Assembly (NCBI GenBank): GCA_018335615.1
Contig: JAGXRS010000122.1
Coordinates: forward strand, 1 to 10,068
Reading direction: 5' to 3'
Source: Hydrogenophaga sp.
Lineage (GTDB): Bacteria; Pseudomonadota; Gammaproteobacteria; Burkholderiales; Burkholderiaceae_C
Length of the DNA stretch: 10,068 bases
Shown here: positions 5,668 to 10,068 of the stretch, one piece after another
Layout: each line of letters starts with the position of its first letter
How positions within the stretch are numbered: the first letter of the stretch is position 1
Program-made: the position numbers and the translations under genes
The notes under the pieces: model-generated
Told to the model about the DNA's origin: nothing
The model's database searches: none
What the model saw: only the letters and a program-made list of their open reading frames with translations

Positions 5668-6750
5668 ATGCACTTGCGCCCCGCACATGCTCTCTTGCAC
5701 TGGCTGCCAGCGGACAGCCGCCCGGGCGTGTGGCGCCGCGGTGTCATCGTGTGGGGCGTGGCGCTGTGCATCGCGGTTGTCCAATGGATCGCCAGCCCGC
5801 ACGAGCCCCCGTGGGCGGTGTCACTGGTGTACAGCTTCGCCATCAGCACCAGCATCTGGTTGCTGTCGGATCCTGTCCGCATCGCCCTGCACCGCTGGCT
5901 CGGCGCCGAACCGCCGCACTACTGGGCCTTTTCGTGGCGCACGGGGCTGCACCTGGTGCTGAGTGTGCTGCTGGGGTATGCCCTGGGCACCGGCCTGGGC
6001 GACGCCTACGCAGGCCGCTCCACCTGGGCGCTGCTGCAGCTCTCGCCGCAGCGTTTCTGGGTCTTTCTGCTGGGGTCGCTGGCGGTCAGCTGTGCGTTCT
6101 TCTTCTACTTCTACCAGCGCGAGCGCGCGCTGGAACTGCAGCGCCAGGCGACCGAGTCGCGGCTCAGGCTGTTGCAAAGCCAGCTGGAGCCGCACATGCT
6201 CTTCAACACCCTGGCCAACCTGCGCGTCCTCATTGACGTGGACCCGGTACGCGCCACCGCCATGCTTGACCGGCTCAACGACTACCTGCGCGCCACCCTG
6301 GCCGCCTCGCGCACCGACGCCGCGGCGGGCCACCAGCTGAGCACCGAGTTCCAGCGCCTGCGGGACTACCTGGAACTCATGACCGTTCGCATGGGGCCGC
6401 GGCTGCGTTACAACCTGGCGCTGCCCGACGAACTGGCTGCATGCCCCATACCACCGTTGCTGCTGCAGCCCCTGGTGGAGAACGCCATCCGCCACGGGTT
6501 GGAGCCCAGCGTGCAGGGCGGCGAGGTGCGTGTGAGCGCGCACCGCAGCAAGGGGCACTTGGTGATTGCGGTGAGTGACACCGGTGTGGGCAGCGAGGGC
6601 GAGCGCGCCGCCGGCTTCGGCCTCACGCAGGTGCGCGAGCGCCTGACCACCGCCTTTGCCGGACGCGCGCACCTGCACTGGGACAGCGCGCCCGGCCAGG
6701 GCACGCGCATCACCCTCACCCTGCCCCTGCCGCCCCCTGCCGCCCCCTGA
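5668..6750 (+). CDS. LytS/AlgZ-type sensor histidine kinase
   Basis: A 360-residue inner-membrane kinase of the His_kinase (PF06580) class that pairs with LytTR regulators. Four hydrophobic segments (about 25-41, 49-66, 92-109, 129-148) are followed by a charged, coiled-coil-like linker and the phosphoacceptor motif LQSQLEPHMLFNTLANL, with His176. The usual NPHFLFN is EPHMLFN here, a mild departure. The ATPase N-box is PLVENAIRHG (268-277), then DTGVG (304-308) and GFGLTQVRERL (316-326). The C-terminus is a Pro/Ala tail. The preferred start is ATG 5668 (MHLRPAHALL). An in-frame start at 5599 would add 23 residues translated through the heptamer repeat and seems unlikely, though no good ribosome binding site backs 5668. 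The response regulator gene begins 6 bp after the stop, so the two are almost certainly co-transcribed. The signal sensed is unknown. Confidence 0.88.
   Translation: MHLRPAHALLHWLPADSRPGVWRRGVIVWGVALCIAVVQWIASPHEPPWAVSLVYSFAISTSIWLLSDPVRIALHRWLGAEPPHYWAFSWRTGLHLVLSVLLGYALGTGLGDAYAGRSTWALLQLSPQRFWVFLLGSLAVSCAFFFYFYQRERALELQRQATESRLRLLQSQLEPHMLFNTLANLRVLIDVDPVRATAMLDRLNDYLRATLAASRTDAAAGHQLSTEFQRLRDYLELMTVRMGPRLRYNLALPDELAACPIPPLLLQPLVENAIRHGLEPSVQGGEVRVSAHRSKGHLVIAVSDTGVGSEGERAAGFGLTQVRERLTTAFAGRAHLHWDSAPGQGTRITLTLPLPPPAAP
6728..6747 (+). repeat. 10-bp direct repeat at kinase 3' end
   Basis: TGCCGCCCCC occurs twice in tandem (6728-6737, 6738-6747), encoding the Pro/Ala tail and ending at the stop codon. 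Loss or gain of a unit would shift the last residues and could extend the kinase into the following gene's leader. Probably a simple slippage product with little functional weight. Confidence 0.6.
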
Positions 6751-6756
6751 TAAGCC

Positions 6757-7569
6757 ATGACGTTGTCGCCCATCCCCGCCACCGCCCTCATCGCCGAAGA
6801 CGAACCCTTGCTCGCGGCCGCCCTGCAAGCGGAGCTGGCGCGCGCCTGGCCCGAACTGCGCATTGTCGCGGTGGTGGGCGACGGCACCAGTGCCGTGGCC
6901 CGCACCCTGGCGCATCGGCCCGCGGTGCTGTTTCTGGACATTCGCATGCCCGGCCTGAACGGACTGGAGGCCGCGGCCCAGCTGGTGGACCAATGGCCGC
7001 CCGGCGGTGAGCCCTTTCCTGCACTGGTGTTCGTCACGGCATACGACCAGTACGCCGTGCAGGCTTTCGAATCGCAGGCGGTGGATTACCTGCTCAAGCC
7101 GATCCAGGCCGCCCGGCTGGCCCGCACCGTCCAGCGCGTGCAGGCGCTTCTCTCCAACCGGCAGACTTCCAGCGACGCCATGGACCCGGGCACGCTGGCG
7201 CAGCTGCGTGCCCTGCTGGCGCCCGCCGCGGCACCGGCAGCACCGGCGTTGAACGTGATTCAGGCCAGCGTGGGCGCCAGCATCCGCCTGGTACCGGTGA
7301 AGGAGGTGCTGGCCTTTGAAGCAGCAGACAAGTATGTGCGGGTGCTCACCGCAGACACCGAACTGCTCATCCGCACGCCGCTCAAGGAATTGCTGCCGCA
7401 GCTGGACCGGTCGGTTTTCTGGCAGGTACACCGGGGCGCCGTGGTACGGGCCGAGGCCATCCACAGCGTACAGCGCGACGAGGCCGGCCGGCTCAGCCTG
7501 CGCCTGCGGGGCCACGCGCAGGCGTTTGCGGTAAGCCGCCTCTACGCCGCGCGCTTCAAACCCATGTGA
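6757..7569 (+). CDS. LytTR-family response regulator
   Basis: A 270-residue cytoplasmic transcription regulator. The receiver domain (about 8-130) has the acidic pocket EDE (14-16), phosphoacceptor Asp61 in LFLDIRMPG, Thr94 in FVTAYD and Lys114 in YLLKPI, all intact. An Ala/Pro-rich linker (about 138-165) leads to a LytTR DNA-binding domain (about 167-268) with IRLVPVKEVLAFEAADKYVRV and WQVHRGAVVR, typical of the AlgR/LytR/AgrA group, which bind direct repeats with a GTT core. It is the second gene of an operon with the LytS-type kinase 6 bp upstream, its presumed phosphodonor. Targets cannot be read from the sequence, but CGTT-core repeats occur in the uppP/DUF2306 gap. The stop codon overlaps a hairpin shared with the convergent gene. 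Confidence 0.92.
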   Translation: MTLSPIPATALIAEDEPLLAAALQAELARAWPELRIVAVVGDGTSAVARTLAHRPAVLFLDIRMPGLNGLEAAAQLVDQWPPGGEPFPALVFVTAYDQYAVQAFESQAVDYLLKPIQAARLARTVQRVQALLSNRQTSSDAMDPGTLAQLRALLAPAAAPAAPALNVIQASVGASIRLVPVKEVLAFEAADKYVRVLTADTELLIRTPLKELLPQLDRSVFWQVHRGAVVRAEAIHSVQRDEAGRLSLRLRGHAQAFAVSRLYAARFKPM

Positions 7570-7601
7570 GGCCGACACAGCCTCGGGTCTGTGCCGACCT
7601 C
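7568..7601. terminator. Hairpin across two convergent stop codons
   Basis: GAGGCCGACACAG (7568-7580) and CTGTGCCGACCTC (7589-7601) pair at 11 of 13 positions around an 8-base loop. The left arm begins inside the response-regulator stop codon and the right arm includes part of the stop of the minus-strand secreted protein. The position suggests a bidirectional transcript end, but there is no T-run on either side. Confidence 0.5.
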
Positions 7602-8067
7602 AACGGTGGCCGCGGCGGTCGTGGTGGTGCCTGTCGTGCTTGTGCTTGTGGCCGCGGTGGTCATCCCAGCCGCGCCGGGGTCCGTGCCCGCGGCCGGGGT
7701 GGTAGCTGGGCGCTGGCGCCACCACGATGGGACGCACATACGGGTAGGGATAGGGTTGGTGAATCACCACCGGGGCATGCTGGATGACGATGGGGCGCTG
7801 CTGGTACACCGGCCGGGGCTGCTGATACACCGGGTAGGGCGAGTAAGACGGGTAGCTTTGATGCACCACCACCGGCGGCGCGTTCGACACCCCGACCGCC
7901 ACGCCGGGCGACTGCACGCCAATGGACCAGTACACGTCGCTCCCACTGCGCGCCTGCGCGGTCCCCAAGGTCAAGGCCCAGGCGCCGGTGACCAGGGAGG
8001 CCAGCATCAGGCCGCGCGCCCAGACCGAACTGCGGCGCCATTGGAATCGAAAGAAAGTGGCTTTCAT
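7600..8067 (-). CDS. Secreted Tyr/Pro-repeat protein with His-rich tail
   Basis: A 155-residue exported protein of unknown function. A basic N-terminus (residues 1-18) and a hydrophobic core (about 19-36) end in GTAQA, a good signal-peptidase I site after Ala39. The mature protein opens with DVYWSIGVQSPGVAVGVSNA, a stretch I have seen in small Burkholderiales envelope proteins. Next comes a Tyr/Pro/Gln repeat region (about 70-120: VYQQPRP, VYQQRP, VIQHAP, VIHQPYP), and then a basic tail (127-155) with nine His residues, including KHKHDRHHHD. The tail could bind metal ions or polyanions, but this is inference. The start is firmly supported by AGGAGAT just before the ATG. The DNA shows a matching near-repeat (7799-7812 and 7820-7833, 13 of 14 identical). 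Confidence 0.8.
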   Translation of the reverse strand: MKATFFRFQWRRSSVWARGLMLASLVTGAWALTLGTAQARSGSDVYWSIGVQSPGVAVGVSNAPPVVVHQSYPSYSPYPVYQQPRPVYQQRPIVIQHAPVVIHQPYPYPYVRPIVVAPAPSYHPGRGHGPRRGWDDHRGHKHKHDRHHHDRRGHR

Positions 8068-8089
8068 GGGATCTCCTGTCCTGGTTGGT

Positions 8090-8126
8090 GGTGACGGCGC
8101 ATGCCGTGCACCCAGGCTCGATTACA
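8090..8126 (-). promoter_or_regulatory. Candidate -10 and leader hairpin of the secreted-protein gene
   Basis: TGTAAT on the minus strand (8121-8126) matches the -10 consensus at 5 of 6 positions; no good -35 is seen at normal spacing. Between it and the ribosome binding site, 8090-8098 and 8103-8112 form a 9-bp stem with one bulged base and a 4-base loop, which would lie at the start of the leader RNA. Confidence 0.3.
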
Positions 8127-8210
8127 GGCAATCGGGCGGTCAGCCGTACCGCATGCCGCGTCAAAGGCGTAGCCAAACGTAACGCGCGGCGCGGCGCTTG
8201 CCGAGACCGG

Positions 8211-8216
8211 CAGAAT
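8211..8216 (+). promoter_or_regulatory. Candidate -10 for a leaderless DUF924 transcript
   Basis: CAGAAT resembles a -10 element (4 of 6) and ends 6 bases before the ATG at 8223, so initiation at normal distance would fall on or next to the start codon. The absence of any ribosome binding site fits a leaderless mRNA. No -35 is evident, so this is tentative. Confidence 0.25.
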
Positions 8217-8222
8217 CCGGAC

Positions 8223-8867
8223 ATGAGCACGTCTTCCACCCCATCGACCGCCCCATCTGCCCACGAAGCCACCGCGCAGGAGGTACTCGACTTCTGGCTG
8301 GGCGATGGCCTGCTCAACGACTGGCCCAGCACCGACCACCACACCCTGTGGTTCGGCGGCCAGGCGACCCACGATCACCAGATTGCCCAACGCTTCGGCG
8401 GGCTTGTGGCCGAAGCGCTGGCCGGCGGCCTCACCGACTGGGAAGACGCCCTGCACAGCCGCCTGGCGCTCGTCATCCTGCTCGACCAGTTCACCCGCAA
8501 CGTGCACCGCGGCCAGGCCCGGGCGTTTGCAGGCGATGCGCGGGCACAGCACTTGGTGCGCGCCACGCTGGCGCGCCAGCAAGACCGCCTGTTGCCACGC
8601 GTGGGCCGCGTGTTTCTCTACATGCCCCTCATGCACGCCGAAGACCTGGCCCTGCAAAACGAATGCGTGGAACGCTTCAGCTACCTGGTGGACACCGCCA
8701 CCGTGGAGCTGCGCGACACCTTGGCGAGCAACCTGCGCTTTGCCCGTCAGCACCGCGACATCATCGCCACCTTCGGCCGCTTCCCCTACCGCAACGCGGT
8801 GCTCGGCCGGCCCAGCACGCCAGCCGAGATCGAATTTCTGAAAGACGGTCCCCGCTTCGGGCAGTGA
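8223..8867 (+). CDS. DUF924 family protein
   Basis: A 214-residue soluble, mostly helical protein of the DUF924 family (TPR-like fold; no biochemical function that I know to be established). Family landmarks are present in order: VLDFWLG (21-27), LWFGG (42-46), LALVILLDQFTRNVHRG (81-97), FLYMPLMHAED (131-141), and HRDIIATFGRFPYRNAVLGR (177-196). The last holds the conserved His/Arg/Pro residues that suggest a binding pocket. Length agrees with the family. The frame is open upstream to 8085, but the added 46 residues are Arg/Ala-rich and non-conserved, so ATG 8223 is preferred; there is no ribosome binding site. The gene is divergent from the secreted protein (155-bp gap) and convergent with the membrane protein at 9036. 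Confidence 0.88.
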   Translation: MSTSSTPSTAPSAHEATAQEVLDFWLGDGLLNDWPSTDHHTLWFGGQATHDHQIAQRFGGLVAEALAGGLTDWEDALHSRLALVILLDQFTRNVHRGQARAFAGDARAQHLVRATLARQQDRLLPRVGRVFLYMPLMHAEDLALQNECVERFSYLVDTATVELRDTLASNLRFARQHRDIIATFGRFPYRNAVLGRPSTPAEIEFLKDGPRFGQ

Positions 8868-8879
8868 GGCGTAACGCCT
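8867..8879. repeat. Short hairpin at the DUF924 stop codon
   Basis: AGGCG, TAA, CGCCT form a 5-bp perfect stem with a 3-base loop, starting at the last base of the stop codon. There is no T-run, so it is weak as a terminator, though it may protect the 3' end. Confidence 0.3.
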
Positions 8880-8937
8880 GCTTACCGGCGTCACAGGATG
8901 GTCACAAACCCACGCAAAACGCCGGTACAAACGCGGT

Positions 8938-8977
8938 GTCGGCCCTGAGCGCTCCACCGAAGGAACGCCGGGCCGAC
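8938..8977. repeat. Inverted repeat between convergent genes
   Basis: GTCGGCCC (8938-8945) and GGGCCGAC (8970-8977) are perfect 8-bp arms with 24 bases between them; the interior holds the palindrome GAGCGCTC. It lies in the 168-bp gap between the DUF924 stop and the convergent membrane-protein stop, so a bidirectional, Rho-assisted end is plausible. No T-run and no gene was seen in this gap. Confidence 0.4.
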
Positions 8978-9035
8978 GTCATGTGGGGGACCGGCCTTTG
9001 CGCCGCCATGCCACATGCCGACCGCCCGCGCCGGC

Positions 9036-10068
9036 TCAGGCCCGCGTCAGCGGCTGCAGGAACCGGGGCAGGCAGCTGGACAAACGCTCATGCACGCGGG
9101 CTTCATGCCGCTGCCACCCGATACCCAGCGCCACCACACCCAAGCCCAGCAAGGTGAGCGCAAACGGAAACCACAGGCTGTCGGCAAACACGCGGTATGA
9201 CAGATGGCCCAGGTAGCCCGCCACGCCCAGCCCACCCAGCACCGTGAACACGCGCCGCCCGATGACCGCGCCCACGAACACCAGACCCACGTTGATCAGC
9301 GCATACAAAGCCTTGCCGAGTTCGTTCTCGCTGCCGCGCAGGCTCAGGCCAGCCCAGAACATCAGGGCGCCGAACAGGTAGAGCCAGAACGCGAAATCCT
9401 GCCGGTCTTCAGCCTCGGTGGCCAGGCGCGTGCGCAGGTCCACCCACACCGCCAGCGCGCAAGTGAACAGGCCGAACACCAGTGACACATCGCGCGTGAA
9501 CCGCCAGTCGAAACCGTCCTTGGCCATGAGCATGTGCGCCACGTCCATGCTCAGGTACCACAGCGTCACCGCCACCGGCATCACCATGAAGGGCAGGCGG
9601 TAGCGCCACAGCAGCACCACCGCGGCGGCCAGCGTGGCCAGCTCCAGCGTGAGCCACCGTCCGTCGATCAGGCGGTGGTAATCGCGGTAGTTATCAGGAC
9701 CACCCACCGGCCACAAGCCCAGGCCGCTCTGCAGCGCCCACACCGCCAGCGGCACCAGGCACACGGCCAGCGTGGCCAGAATGCCGGCCGGCGTGCGCAA
9801 GCCCTTGCCCAGCAGGTTGCTGGACACCAGCAGCGCGCCCGCCATGTAACCCAGCGCGAGCGCCAGCACGCCCCAGGGGCCGAACAACTCCCAGCCCAGC
9901 GTCATGAACAGTGTCATGGCGCCGATGGCCAGCAGACCGCCGAAGTAATACAGCGTGTTGGTGAAGCTGAAGCGCGGGCCGGAGGCCCGTGCTGGCCGAG
10001 GGCTGTGCGCCGTCCCCGGCGGCGGAGGGGCGGACACACCGGTCGGCCCCACCCGGGTAGGCGCGCCC
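9036..10068 (-). CDS. Multi-pass membrane protein, 5' end beyond window
   Basis: At least 338 residues with about ten hydrophobic helices (roughly 34-52, 59-77, 88-108, 134-150, 154-174, 187-205, 219-237, 246-264, 267-285, 294-313, counted from a GTG at 10052). No enzymatic motif is recognised. It resembles conserved Burkholderiales membrane proteins sometimes labelled DUF2157-like, with YFGGLLAIGAM, RLIDGRWLTLELATL, MPVAVTLWYLSMDVAH and YLGHLSYRVF; this is from memory and unverified. The reading frame stays open from 10052 to the right edge, and the first 27 residues are a Pro/Ala/Arg linker, so the GTG is probably not the true start and a soluble N-terminal part may lie outside. Function unknown. 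Confidence 0.72.
   Translation of the reverse strand, partial: GAPTRVGPTGVSAPPPPGTAHSPRPARASGPRFSFTNTLYYFGGLLAIGAMTLFMTLGWELFGPWGVLALALGYMAGALLVSSNLLGKGLRTPAGILATLAVCLVPLAVWALQSGLGLWPVGGPDNYRDYHRLIDGRWLTLELATLAAAVVLLWRYRLPFMVMPVAVTLWYLSMDVAHMLMAKDGFDWRFTRDVSLVFGLFTCALAVWVDLRTRLATEAEDRQDFAFWLYLFGALMFWAGLSLRGSENELGKALYALINVGLVFVGAVIGRRVFTVLGGLGVAGYLGHLSYRVFADSLWFPFALTLLGLGVVALGIGWQRHEARVHERLSSCLPRFLQPLTRA

Noticed and set aside
5821..7578. 585-codon open frame on the minus strand opposite the LytS/LytTR genes
   Set aside because: It is antisense to two genes with complete family motifs, and its translation is Gly/Gln/His/Arg-rich with no recognisable domain; long antisense frames are expected at this GC content.
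7661..8344. 227-codon minus-strand frame overlapping the secreted protein gene
   Set aside because: It crosses the well-supported start and ribosome binding site of the secreted protein in another frame and also runs antisense to the DUF924 start.
8064..8957. 297-codon minus-strand frame opposite the DUF924 gene
   Set aside because: It is antisense to a gene with clear family motifs; composition is that of a shadow frame with Gly/Val/Ala/His runs.

Overview
The window is about 10 kb of GC-rich chromosomal DNA with strongly G/C-biased third codon positions. Gene content and protein flavour suggest a betaproteobacterium of the Comamonadaceae (Hydrogenophaga/Acidovorax/Rhodoferax-like). This rests on the appearance of the proteins and on a repeat type common in these genomes, not on a database search. 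No rRNA, tRNA, CRISPR array, integrase, transposase or phage gene was seen. It reads as ordinary, compact core or soft-core chromosome.

Left part (1-3951, plus strand): a proteasome-type peptidase of the Anbu family; a REP-like inverted repeat; an alpha/beta hydrolase; then a 647-residue membrane PAS-PAS histidine kinase with no partner regulator in the window. The kinase converges on uppP (minus strand), with only 4 bp between the stop codons.

Middle (3956-5667): uppP (undecaprenyl-diphosphate phosphatase, lipid-carrier recycling for peptidoglycan) and a small DUF2306-type membrane protein are transcribed divergently. The 272-bp region between them is the most structured non-coding DNA here. 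It holds a terminator-shaped hairpin pointing into uppP, two more perfect 9-bp hairpins, and a five-unit array with exact 10-bp spacing. After the DUF2306 gene come a short minus-strand coding-like stretch and a 7-bp tandem repeat (4.7 copies) with G-quadruplex potential, placed just before the next gene.

Right part (5668-10068): a LytS/AlgZ-type kinase and its LytTR response regulator form a two-gene operon. They converge on a secreted Tyr/Pro- and His-rich protein, with a hairpin covering both stop codons. A DUF924 protein then runs on the plus strand, and a multi-pass membrane protein on the minus strand runs off the right edge.

No clear new multi-gene system is visible. The best leads are non-coding: the uppP/DUF2306 intergenic region, and the heptamer/G-quadruplex repeat ahead of the LytS-type kinase.
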